64,000 nt of DNA from Bacteroidia bacterium (GTDB lineage Bacteria > Bacteroidota > Bacteroidia > Chitinophagales > Saprospiraceae): assembly GCA_030426765.1 (NCBI GenBank), contig JAUHXV010000007.1, forward strand, positions 38,658-102,657, in the 5' to 3' direction. Both the position numbers and the translations under genes were made by a program. Numbering within the stretch: position 1 is the first letter of the stretch; the number at the start of each line of letters is the position of its first letter. Below, piece after piece: positions 37,513 through 44,969 of this stretch. Below the pieces are notes generated by a model. That model did no database searches and was not told where the DNA came from. It saw only the letters and a program-made list of their open reading frames with translations.

Positions 37513-38793
37513 TCAAATCACCATCCCCGCAGCCACCGTCTCATTCGTCCCCTCATCAATCAAAATGATACTGCCGGTGATTCGGTTTTTATTGTAGGCA
37601 TCGGTAAACAGCGGCAGGGTAGAGCGAATAGAAATTCGCGCGATGTCATTCATCCCGATCTGCTTTGAATCAGCGTCACGGTGCAGGGTGTTGACGTCCA
37701 TACGATACCGCACTTCTTTGATAATACACCTGGCTTCTCGCGTGGTATGGCGAAGAATATATTTTCCTCTTTCCTGCAATGGCTTTTCGTGAAACCAACA
37801 GATCATCAGATCCACATCCTGTTCCTGTCTCGGGACGTTATTGACCCGTACGATCATGTCTCCTCTTGAGATATCATAATCATCATCGATATGCATAGTC
37901 ACACTCATCGGTGGAAATGCCTCTTCGATTTCACCAGAATAGGTTTCGATTTTACTGATCTTTGTGGTAAACCCGGAAGGTAAAAGCATGACTTCGTCAC
38001 CCTTTTTAAAAATTCCTCCGGCCACTCTCCCCGCATATCCTCTGTAGTCGTGGTAGTCATCGGAGTACGGTCGGACAACATACTGAACCGGAAAACGGCA
38101 GTCAATAAAATTGTGGTCGCTGGCAATGTGTACATTCTCGAGATAGTAAAGAAGTGTCGTCCCCTGGTACCACGGCATGTGTTTGCTTCGCTCAACCACA
38201 TTATCTCCACGGAGAGCAGAAATCGGAATAAAACTCACATCGTGCACATCGAGTTTGCCGGCAAAATTTTCAAACTCATTTTGAATCGTATTGTACACTT
38301 CTTCGCTATAGTCCACCAGATCCATTTTGTTGATACAAATCACGAGATGAGGGATCTGCAATAAACTGGCGATAATAGCGTGCCGTCTTGTTTGTTCCAA
38401 AACACCCTGACGTGCGTCCACCAGGACCAGCGCTACATTAGCTGTACTCGCTCCGGTCACCATATTGCGCGTATACTGAATATGCCCCGGTGTATCCGCG
38501 ATAATGAACTTTCTTTTCGGCGTAGAAAAATAGCGGTACGCTACATCAATCGTGATACCCTGTTCTCTTTCCGCCTTCAATCCATCTGTCAGCAGTGCAA
38601 AGTTGACCTCTTCTTCTCCCCGGCGTTTCGATACTTCTTCAATGGCCGCATACTGATCCTGAAATATAGATTTGCTGTCGTAAAGCAGTCTTCCGATCAA
38701 TGTTGATTTGCCGTCATCTACACTTCCCGCCGTGGTGAATCGAAGGAGTTCGACTGAGGTATCGGTTGGGTCTGTTGATTTGTTTTTTGTCAT
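37513..38793 (-). CDS. cysN: Sulfate adenylyltransferase, GTPase subunit CysN
   Basis: A translation-factor-like GTPase that drives the CysD ATP sulfurylase reaction (ATP + sulfate to APS). The start is placed at the ATG at 38793 (MTKNKSTDPTD), giving 426 residues. An upstream ATG at 38862 would add a basic tail not typical of the family. Motifs G1 GSVDDGKSTLIGRLL, G3 ADTPGHIQYTRNM and G4 INKMDLVDY are intact, and the C-terminal beta barrels follow with FTTKISKIETYSGEIEEAF. There is no fused APS kinase domain; cysC is separate. CysN is split from its partner cysD by the four-helix-bundle gene. In this locus APS feeds PAPS for sulfation. Confidence 0.95.
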   Translation of the reverse strand: MTKNKSTDPTDTSVELLRFTTAGSVDDGKSTLIGRLLYDSKSIFQDQYAAIEEVSKRRGEEEVNFALLTDGLKAEREQGITIDVAYRYFSTPKRKFIIADTPGHIQYTRNMVTGASTANVALVLVDARQGVLEQTRRHAIIASLLQIPHLVICINKMDLVDYSEEVYNTIQNEFENFAGKLDVHDVSFIPISALRGDNVVERSKHMPWYQGTTLLYYLENVHIASDHNFIDCRFPVQYVVRPYSDDYHDYRGYAGRVAGGIFKKGDEVMLLPSGFTTKISKIETYSGEIEEAFPPMSVTMHIDDDYDISRGDMIVRVNNVPRQEQDVDLMICWFHEKPLQERGKYILRHTTREARCIIKEVRYRMDVNTLHRDADSKQIGMNDIARISIRSTLPLFTDAYNKNRITGSIILIDEGTNETVAAGMVI

Positions 38794-38880
38794 GCTATGT
38801 TGCTGTTGTGTTCGTTGTGTTGAGTACCTGTACCTCATGGTGCAGGTGTTTAGAACGATCACCTTTGATGACCGCCTGTT

Positions 38881-38901
38881 GTTTAGGGTTTAGGTTGGGT
38901 T
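38881..38901. repeat. TTTAG-type repeat 3' of the four-helix-bundle gene
   Basis: GTTTAGGGTTTAGGTTGGGT is a tandem of TTTAGG-like units lying between cysN and the small four-helix-bundle gene. It resembles the TAAAC/TTTAG elements at 37321-37483 and 39355-39369. Confidence 0.45.
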
Positions 38902-38906
38902 ATTAA

Positions 38907-39278
38907 TTACTGATTAGGTCGTTGCAAAGCAGATTTTCTAAGCTTAGAAAGTTTCATCGCGATTGAGTCAATCCGGTTACGCAAATCTGATACGGTTGAT
39001 TCGAAAACGAATTCCAACTCATAACTAATGAGGATCTGATTTAGTAATTCCATCAAACTACCGTATGCTAATTCATAAAACCTGATTTGATCTCTTGCAG
39101 AATATCTTGAGGTTCCTTCTGCAATATTAGAGGGGATTGAAATACTACTTCTTCTCATTTGACTGATCAACCCATATCGTTCTTCTTTTGGAAAATCTTC
39201 TGTTGCTCTATATACCACTATGGCTAGCGCTTTTGACTCTTTCCAAACCTCAAGTTTTTCAAAGGAATATGTTTTCAT
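38907..39278 (-). CDS. Four-helix-bundle protein (S23/IVS-like family)
   Basis: A small helical protein, 123 residues from the ATG at 39278. Eight residues more are possible from 39302. It starts MKTYSFEKLEVWKESKALAI, and contains RYGLISQMRRSSISIPSNIA and a helical C-terminus with a run of basic residues. This is the four-helix-bundle family named after proteins encoded in 23S rRNA intervening sequences; outside rRNA its function is unknown. It interrupts the cysD-cysN pair, which is normally adjacent, and has TAAAC/TTTAG repeats on both sides. It may be an inserted module. Confidence 0.88.
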   Translation of the reverse strand: MKTYSFEKLEVWKESKALAIVVYRATEDFPKEERYGLISQMRRSSISIPSNIAEGTSRYSARDQIRFYELAYGSLMELLNQILISYELEFVFESTVSDLRNRIDSIAMKLSKLRKSALQRPNQ

Positions 39279-39354
39279 ACTATATTGTGTCTTCAATAGC
39301 ATGAATTGTTACCCAACTAAACAAATTCGTCATTTAGTGCCTGCGGCGCAAAAT

Positions 39355-39369
39355 CCTAAACTTTAAACC
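39355..39369. repeat. TAAAC-type repeat 5' of the four-helix-bundle gene
   Basis: CCTAAACTTTAAACC lies just after the cysD stop, on the other side of the four-helix-bundle gene from 38881-38901. It shares the TAAAC core with the elements at 37321-37483. Confidence 0.45.
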
Positions 39370-39376
39370 TTTTTCA

Positions 39377-40279
39377 TTAAAAATACCCCTGCTTCTTCCT
39401 GTCCTCCATACTCGTCTCGCTGCGCTTGTCATCCGATCTTCCTCCGCGCTCTGTGATTCTGGATGTCGCAACTTCCTCAATGATCTGCGCGAGATCGGAA
39501 GCTTCAGATCGCCAGAGTCCCGTACAGGTCATGTCACCGATCGTGCGGCATCGGATGAGTTCTTCATTTAATTTTTCTTCCGGTCTGCGAGCGATAAATT
39601 CAGACTCCGGCAGGAGGACTCCGTCTCGCTCAAACACATTGCGCTTGTGTGCAAAGTACAGCGATGGTAAAGGCACCTCCTCAATTGCCAGGTAGTTCCA
39701 CACATCCAGTTCTGTCCAGTTACTAATCGGGAATACGCGGAAGTGTTCGCCGAAATTTTTTCTTCCATTGAAGAGGTTCCACAATTCGGGTCGCTGCTTC
39801 TTGGGATCCCATTGTCCAAACTCATCACGGTGGCTGAAAAACCGTTCTTTGGCGCGTGCTTTTTCTTCATCCCTCCGACCTCCACCAAGCGCGGCATCGT
39901 ATTTTCCTTTTTCCAACTCATCGAGAAGGACATAGGTCTGTAGGCCATTCCGACTGGCATTGTACCCTTTCTCTTCAGTGACTTTTCCTTCATCAATCGC
40001 TTTTTGCACTGAGCCTACATGCAACCGCAGATTATAATGTTCAACGAGCCAGTCGCGGTAAGTAATCGCTTCGGGAAAGTTGTGTCCTGTGTCGATATGA
40101 AGTAACGGAAACGGAACGCGAGCCGGATGAAACGCTTTGATCGCCAGATAGACCATCAGAATACTGTCTTTTCCTCCGGAAAATAACAACACAGGGTTTT
40201 CGAATTGTGCAGCTACTTCCCGCAGGATGTAAATACTTTCTGATTCCAGTTCTTCAAGGTGGTTCAAATAATACTTCAT
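39377..40279 (-). CDS. cysD: Sulfate adenylyltransferase subunit CysD
   Basis: The catalytic ATP-sulfurylase subunit, forming APS from ATP and sulfate with CysN. It has 300 residues with the PP-loop LLFSGGKDSILMVYLAI near residue 35, LLHIDTGHNFPEAITYRDW, GGGRRDEEKARAKERFFSHR, and WTELDVWNYLAIEEVPLPSLY. Family length is normal. It lies 59 bases downstream of cysC and 98 bases upstream of the four-helix-bundle gene start. No cysH (PAPS reductase) or other assimilation gene is in the window, which supports a role in PAPS supply for sulfation rather than cysteine synthesis. Confidence 0.97.
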   Translation of the reverse strand: MKYYLNHLEELESESIYILREVAAQFENPVLLFSGGKDSILMVYLAIKAFHPARVPFPLLHIDTGHNFPEAITYRDWLVEHYNLRLHVGSVQKAIDEGKVTEEKGYNASRNGLQTYVLLDELEKGKYDAALGGGRRDEEKARAKERFFSHRDEFGQWDPKKQRPELWNLFNGRKNFGEHFRVFPISNWTELDVWNYLAIEEVPLPSLYFAHKRNVFERDGVLLPESEFIARRPEEKLNEELIRCRTIGDMTCTGLWRSEASDLAQIIEEVATSRITERGGRSDDKRSETSMEDRKKQGYF

Positions 40280-40338
40280 GTTATACTTTTAATGTAATCA
40301 GGTGAGGCGGTCAAATGCTGTTTGACCAACCGCTTTGA

Positions 40339-40941
40339 TTACAGGTTTTTCCAATGGATCAATCGAGATACGTTTTCAATCAATGTATTCAGAGATTCTT
40401 CGATGGTCTTATCGGCTGTTTGGATATGAATATCCGGTGTCTCCGGTGCTTCATACGGCGCATCGATACCGGTGAAATCACTGATCTCTCCGGCTCTGGC
40501 TTTTTTATACAAACCCTTGACATCTCTTGCTTCACAAACTTCGATCGGCGTATCGATAAACACCTCAGTAAAATCATCTTCACCAATAATGTCTCTGGCG
40601 AGTTTCCGAATTGTGCGCGTGGGGGAAATAAAGCTCACGATACAGATCACGCCATTTTCTAAAAACAACTTCGCGATTTCTGCAATGCGCCGGATATTTT
40701 CTTCGCGATCTTCGGGCGAGAATGACAGGTTGCTGTTGATCCCGGAGCGGATATTATCTCCGTCCAGGACCACCACACGGTAGTTCATATCGAACAACTT
40801 GCGTTCGAGGGCAATTGCCAATGTGCTTTTTCCGGAGCCCGACAAACCCGTAAGCCAGATGACTTTGGCATGCTGGCCCTGGCGAATTTCTTTTTCTGCC
40901 CGGGTAATGATGCGGTCAGTTACAGGATGTATGTTTTTCAC
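40339..40941 (-). CDS. cysC: Adenylylsulfate kinase
   Basis: Phosphorylates APS to PAPS. It has 200 residues with the Walker A motif IWLTGLSGSGKSTLAIALE near residue 30, VVLDGDNIRSGINSNLSFSPEDREEN (DGDNxR is the APS-binding signature), ISPTRTIRKLARD, FIDTPIEVCEARDVKGLYKKA with the mobile lid and FTGIDAPYEAPETPDI. All catalytic elements are in place. It is the first enzyme gene after the UpxY antiterminator (184-base gap). It gives the locus a complete sulfate-to-PAPS route together with cysD and cysN. Confidence 0.97.
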   Translation of the reverse strand: MKNIHPVTDRIITRAEKEIRQGQHAKVIWLTGLSGSGKSTLAIALERKLFDMNYRVVVLDGDNIRSGINSNLSFSPEDREENIRRIAEIAKLFLENGVICIVSFISPTRTIRKLARDIIGEDDFTEVFIDTPIEVCEARDVKGLYKKARAGEISDFTGIDAPYEAPETPDIHIQTADKTIEESLNTLIENVSRLIHWKNL

Positions 40942-41103
40942 TTTTCGTGATTCATAAATGTGTTAAAAAACGGCTTGTCTGTGTTTTTCAGGCACGGCTT
41001 CGCCTTCCGATAGGTCGCAGCCTATACGCCATTCTATTCCTGAAATTCACCTGCCAGTCAGGCCACTATTTTTCTAACCGACGGGCTTTTTTCATATTAT
41101 TTT

Positions 41104-41123
41104 ATGCACAACACACTGTGCAT
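41104..41123 (-). promoter_or_regulatory. Hairpin just after the UpxY-like gene stop
   Basis: ATGCACA and TGTGCAT form a perfect 7-bp stem around ACACAC, three bases past the stop of the antiterminator gene. On the minus strand it is followed by an A-rich stretch, not by T, so it does not look like a simple intrinsic terminator. It may be a pause or regulatory element between upxY and the cys genes. Confidence 0.35.
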
Positions 41124-41125
41124 TT

Positions 41126-41674
41126 TTATAAACAAACCAACATGGCGGGATCGACCCGGATCACCATTTGCAATCCAAGACTTTCCAGTGCCACGACAAC
41201 TTCATGTTTGGATCGGGCTGCCATAATGGTTCCTTCCATTCCGGCCAATTGCCCGAAAGCTATCATCACGCGATTTCCTTTTTCATACGAGAGCGTCTCC
41301 GTAGAAACCTCAGTCTGTGCGCCACTCACTTTGTACAACCACTGCATTTCCTGATCGGTGACCAGGCAGTCTTTTCCCTCCATACGCAGCACACCCTGCA
41401 CATACGGTAGTGCCAGAACCTCGTTTCTGCGCGATCGATCCAACTGAACGAATGTATAACAGGTGATCAGCGGATGTTCATATACTTTGACTTTGCGGCG
41501 ATAGTGCGCCGTTCTTTTAACCAAAGGCACAAAGGCCTGCATACCCATTTGGATAACTTTGTCCCGCACAAATTTTTCGCACTTGGTTTTTGTTCTGAGT
41601 ACATGCCAGCAACCCGTCTCCGTGGGAGACATCTGCGCCAAAGTGCCAACTGCAGGATTCGCAGGAAATGGCAT
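41126..41674 (-). CDS. upxY: UpxY/NusG-family transcription antiterminator
   Basis: A specialised NusG paralog. The NGN domain shows CWHVLRTKTKCEKFVRDKVI, MQAFVPLVKRTAHYRRKVKV, HPLITCYTFVQLDR and ALPYVQGVLR. A C-terminal KOW-like region follows (RVMIAFGQLAGMEGTIMAAR). UpxY proteins head Bacteroides capsule operons and let RNA polymerase run through the long transcript. Here the gene stands at the head of about 37 kb of minus-strand glycan genes, behind a winged-helix gene. In-frame ATGs at 41698, 41674 and 41632 are possible starts. The 41698 start would overlap the upstream gene by 19 bases, so I use 41674, 5 bases after its stop. Confidence 0.92.
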   Translation of the reverse strand: MPFPANPAVGTLAQMSPTETGCWHVLRTKTKCEKFVRDKVIQMGMQAFVPLVKRTAHYRRKVKVYEHPLITCYTFVQLDRSRRNEVLALPYVQGVLRMEGKDCLVTDQEMQWLYKVSGAQTEVSTETLSYEKGNRVMIAFGQLAGMEGTIMAARSKHEVVVALESLGLQMVIRVDPAMLVCL

Positions 41675-41679
41675 TGTGC

Positions 41680-42216
41680 TTAATCGTCTCTGGTCCATAG
41701 CAGGAGTGGTTGTGGGTTAAACTGATTCCAGTCGATGCCGGGGATTTCATCACTGCGATAAATGATATATCTGATCTTGCGTTTGATCATTGGTTCCGCC
41801 TTTCGTATCAGGTTGACCAAATAGTTTTCATCCACATCACCGAGCAAAAGCAGGTCAATCACGGGGCTGTCGAGACCGTTGGACAGCTTTCCGATCAGGT
41901 ACACTTTCTGAATCTCCCCGAGTCGCTCGATAACGGTGTCGATGATGGTGTCAAATCCAATGTACTTGATGAGGATATTGTGGATCTCTTTGTAGAGCGG
42001 ATGGTCGGTATTGGCCTGAAAGTATTTCTTATTGCCCTCCGTACAGGTTTTGAGCATTCCGGCTTCTTCAAATCGGTTGAGCTCCTGACGGATGCCATTG
42101 GTAGAATCGCCAAATTCGGATTCGAGGCCGCGGAGATAGGACCGGGAACTGCTGTTGAGGAAAAACTTCAGCAACAGTTTGATCCTTGTCTTTGAGGAGA
42201 TAAGCGCTTCGATCAT
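41680..42216 (-). CDS. Winged-helix regulator with nucleotidyltransferase-like domain
   Basis: A 178-residue protein. The N-terminal third is a winged helix (MIEALISSKTRIKLLLKFFL, SYLRGLESEFGDSTNGIRQE, GMLKTCTEGNKKYFQANTDH), like ArsR/MarR-type DNA-binding domains. The C-terminal part resembles a DNA polymerase beta-like nucleotidyltransferase fold (VYLIGKLSNGLDSPVIDLLL, LLGDVDENYLVNLIRKAE). The usual catalytic GSxxxGxxxxxSDxD motif is not obvious (here IGKLSNGLDSPVIDL), so it may be non-catalytic. It stands first in the minus-strand polysaccharide locus, right before UpxY, and is a strong candidate for its regulator. Confidence 0.8.
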   Translation of the reverse strand: MIEALISSKTRIKLLLKFFLNSSSRSYLRGLESEFGDSTNGIRQELNRFEEAGMLKTCTEGNKKYFQANTDHPLYKEIHNILIKYIGFDTIIDTVIERLGEIQKVYLIGKLSNGLDSPVIDLLLLGDVDENYLVNLIRKAEPMIKRKIRYIIYRSDEIPGIDWNQFNPQPLLLWTRDD

Positions 42217-42446
42217 AGTGCTTTACAAATTATTGAGTAGTAAAAGTACTCGTTTTTGCTTAATCGGGCGCCTGAAAGGCTTGTTTCTATCTCTAAATCC
42301 ACCAACAATACCACGGTTATTGCTCAAATATCATGATTAAACATAATATGTGGCAAAGAGTGTGCCTTTTTAAGGTAAAACGCGGAAAAACGGATGCTTT
42401 TTACCTGATTCTGCTTACATCAGGCGTTGACTTCACCAAAAAGTAG

Positions 42447-43577
42447 CTACTGAGTGGGTTTGCGGAAAATCTGTCCCCAGTCAAATTGTCGGTATGATTC
42501 GATAGCCATGACTGCCGCAAGGCTGAAAAGAAAGGCAGCAATGGTACAGGCTATCACGATAACAGAGCGTTTTGGGCGACTCTTTACATCAGGTACTTCA
42601 GCAGCTTCGATCATATGAATTGTCGGGACATCGATTTCAATCGCTGCATTGTAGAGTTTCAGCTTTTCGAGGTCGTACCCCACCTGCTCATACGATCGAT
42701 AATATCTCGATTCAAGCAATTCGACTTTCCCCTTGGCTTTGTTGAAGTTTTTAAGACTGTAATTGGACTCCGGATCATCGCCATTCAGGATGTCCAGTTC
42801 TCTTTCATATCCAACGATGCGTGCCTGAATGACCGCAATACTGTCGCGCATTTTTGGACTGTTACTTTTTTTGAGAGACTCAAGTGCAGCTTTTTCCCGC
42901 TCCACAGAATTGGTCACCTCGGTAATCCGGGTCGCCAGTATTTCAGTCTGCCCCGAAGGATCATAAATCCCGGATTGCTCCCGGTAGTGAATGAGGCTGT
43001 CCAGATTGTCCAGCATCAGTTTTTCCTTATTTCCTATAGATTTTCGATACGAAGCCGCCAATGCTTTCTGGCTATTTTTGATGATCGACCGTACTTCGCG
43101 ATCAATCAACTTTGTGGCCACATTGGCCATGGCCGCGGCACGTTCAGGATCTTTGTCCTCGATGGTCAGTTCAAGCGCATCCTGTTTGGTGAGCAAAATC
43201 CTGTAATTCTCACGAAATGACTTGCGCATTTTAAAGGTGGCCTTTGCGGAGCCGGGCTTTATGGCATATACGGTCCACAGGTCAAAGGAATCAATCAGGA
43301 AGTCCACCACCATATGGGAGTTGCCCACCGTCAGAATCCGGTCGATATCCTCTCCGCTACCGTAGTAATACATTTCGGAATTGCCACCGCCAAAGACCTT
43401 TTCGGGTTTGAATAAATCCTGGCTGGCAGCGTAAAAAACAGTCTTGCCCTGGTAGTAATTGGGCATCAGGAGGGAAAGCAGTGCACTGACCACAAAGACA
43501 CCTGCGGTCACCAGGATGATATGGCGTCTCCACGGGTACAATGTCCCTAGTATTGGCAGCAAACTATCCTTGTCCAT
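42447..43577 (-). CDS. Wzz/GumC-type chain-length determinant protein
   Basis: A 376-residue protein with an N-terminal membrane helix (HIILVTAGVFVVSALLSLLM, about residues 19-38) and a C-terminal one (SVIVIACTIAAFLFSLAAVM, about residues 337-356), flanking a large extracytoplasmic domain with a coiled-coil stretch (AAKVIDREVRSI-type helices and EREKAALESLKKSNSPKM). The post-loop proline-rich motif before the second helix (VPDVKSRPKRS) is typical of polysaccharide co-polymerases. No tyrosine-kinase domain is fused. It stands 230 bases upstream of the regulator gene on the same strand and presumably controls chain length of the locus product. Confidence 0.88.
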   Translation of the reverse strand: MDKDSLLPILGTLYPWRRHIILVTAGVFVVSALLSLLMPNYYQGKTVFYAASQDLFKPEKVFGGGNSEMYYYGSGEDIDRILTVGNSHMVVDFLIDSFDLWTVYAIKPGSAKATFKMRKSFRENYRILLTKQDALELTIEDKDPERAAAMANVATKLIDREVRSIIKNSQKALAASYRKSIGNKEKLMLDNLDSLIHYREQSGIYDPSGQTEILATRITEVTNSVEREKAALESLKKSNSPKMRDSIAVIQARIVGYERELDILNGDDPESNYSLKNFNKAKGKVELLESRYYRSYEQVGYDLEKLKLYNAAIEIDVPTIHMIEAAEVPDVKSRPKRSVIVIACTIAAFLFSLAAVMAIESYRQFDWGQIFRKPTQ

Positions 43578-43670
43578 ATCCTTTACCCGGTCTTTTTGGA
43601 TTAACCGGGCTGTAAAAGTAAAAAGATTTAAGCAGGAGCCTTTGTTTCGATAGATCCTGAAGTCATTTGA

Positions 43671-44651
43671 CTATGCTTCCGGATTCTGAATGGAATCATC
43701 CACCATATCTTCCGGCACACCCGGCTTCTGGATAAAGATGGAATAAAAGATCGACGCCGATATACATACAATGATGACGCCCAGTGAGATCAGCACCATC
43801 GTTTGCTTATCAAACCACTGTAATAACCAATGCTCTGCCAGCATTTTCACACCGATAAACACCAGCACCACGGCGATCCCCTGTTGCAGATAATCGAATT
43901 TCGACACAGCACCCCGCAGCAGAAAGAACAAAGATCGCAGACCTAGAACAGCAAATATATTGGACGTATATATCACCAGCTTGTTGCGCGAAATACCCAT
44001 CACAGCCGGAATAGAATCAAGCGCAAAAACAATGTCAATGGCCGCCAGCATCAGTACCACCACCGCCAAAGAAGTATACATACGCTTACCCTTTTCCCGA
44101 ATGACAAACTTACCATCGCCATCGTGTTTGGCTACAGACAGATACTTGTTGATAAATCGATAAGCCATCGTATCGTGCGGATCAAACTCCTCATGTTCGG
44201 TAGATACAAACATCTTATATCCTGTAAAGACGAGAAAGATGCCAAACAGATATAATATCCAGTGAAACTTCTCTACCAGCGCTACGCCTACTGTGATAAA
44301 TAGGATCCGCAGGACAATAGCCATCAGGATACCAATCAGCAATACCCTGGGGATGTGTTTGGGTTTGACTGAAAAAGAAGAAAAAATGAGAATAAACACA
44401 AAGATATTATCGATGCTCAGGCTCCATTCCATCAGGTAAGCACTGATGTATTCGAAGGCCAGCACCTGCCCTTCTTCGATCCACATAAACACAAAAAAAC
44501 TGAGCGCCAGCCCTACCCAGAAAAAGGTTTGATACAGCGCCTGCCGGATCGTAATCGTGGTATTCTTTTTACTCAGCAAGCCCAGATCAAAGACAAGCGC
44601 CAGGATCAGAAGAATGCCAAAAACCGTGTACGTTATCTGGTCCGGTGTCAT
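43671..44651 (-). CDS. TerC/Alx-family integral membrane protein
   Basis: A polytopic protein, 326 residues from the ATG at 44651. An upstream ATG at 44672 adds MCSQIRF. About eight hydrophobic helices are visible, for example VFGILLILALVFDLGLL, FWVGLALSFFVFMWIEEG, SIDNIFVFILIFSSFSV and GIAVVLVFIGVKMLAEHWLL. The TerC signature WSLSIDNIFVF and AAIDIVFALDSIPAVMGISR (acidic residues in helices) are conserved. Members are implicated in metal (Mn) homeostasis or tellurite resistance; Alx exports manganese in E. coli. It has no evident link to the glycan locus. Confidence 0.93.
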   Translation of the reverse strand: MTPDQITYTVFGILLILALVFDLGLLSKKNTTITIRQALYQTFFWVGLALSFFVFMWIEEGQVLAFEYISAYLMEWSLSIDNIFVFILIFSSFSVKPKHIPRVLLIGILMAIVLRILFITVGVALVEKFHWILYLFGIFLVFTGYKMFVSTEHEEFDPHDTMAYRFINKYLSVAKHDGDGKFVIREKGKRMYTSLAVVVLMLAAIDIVFALDSIPAVMGISRNKLVIYTSNIFAVLGLRSLFFLLRGAVSKFDYLQQGIAVVLVFIGVKMLAEHWLLQWFDKQTMVLISLGVIIVCISASIFYSIFIQKPGVPEDMVDDSIQNPEA

Positions 44652-44669
44652 GAAGCGGATTTGAGAGCA

Positions 44670-44677
44670 CAAAGATA
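44670..44677 (-). promoter_or_regulatory. Candidate -7 promoter box for the TerC-like gene
   Basis: On the minus strand the sequence reads TATCTTTG, an exact TAnnTTTG match, 18 bases before the ATG at 44651. No well-placed -33 element was found. Confidence 0.33.
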
Positions 44678-44852
44678 TCTGAACCAGTCAATTATACCGA
44701 AACCGAATGCGGGGAATTAATTTTCAAAATAATTCCATAAAAAACAGCATAAATGCAATTACCAGATACATGTATGTTGTTGTTTGTCAGCCCATTACAC
44801 ATCAATCAACGGATATACCGCATTCCTGACTGATTTTCACCCCCTGCTACCC

Positions 44853-44883
44853 TTGACAAGTACTGCAATTTCCCCCTATTTTG
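44853..44883 (+). promoter_or_regulatory. Candidate promoter for the DUF4175 gene
   Basis: TTGACA at 44853 and TATTTTG at 44877 lie 24 bases apart (first T to first T), roughly a -33/-7 pair, with the -7 box one base short of the TAnnTTTG consensus. They are about 90 bases before the preferred ATG at 44970. Confidence 0.3.
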
Positions 44884-44969
44884 TTCCTTAGTCTGTTTAT
44901 GGGTCAATCCGTCCGGGCATGGAATTTCCGGCTGGTGGCCTTTCATCGAATACGACGAGGGATTATAAT

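Larger units (their letters stand above)
44652..44969. other. Divergent intergenic region between TerC-like and DUF4175 genes
   Basis: This 318-base stretch has no gene. It holds likely promoters for both flanking genes (44670-44677 on the minus strand, about 44853-44883 on the plus strand), an inverted repeat GGAATTA/TAATTCC at 44713-44736 and a 10-base palindrome ATACATGTAT at 44766-44775. No RNA gene or riboswitch was recognised. Confidence 0.6.

Noticed and set aside
38793..38862. Upstream ATG (38862) as the cysN start
   Set aside because: It would add 23 basic and Gln/Thr-rich residues not usual in CysN. The ATG at 38793 gives a normal N-terminus.
41104..41123. The hairpin after upxY as an intrinsic terminator
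   Set aside because: The minus-strand sequence after the stem is A-rich and lacks a T-run.
42615..43220. 201-residue plus-strand ORF
   Set aside because: It is antisense to the Wzz-like gene and lacks recognisable domains.
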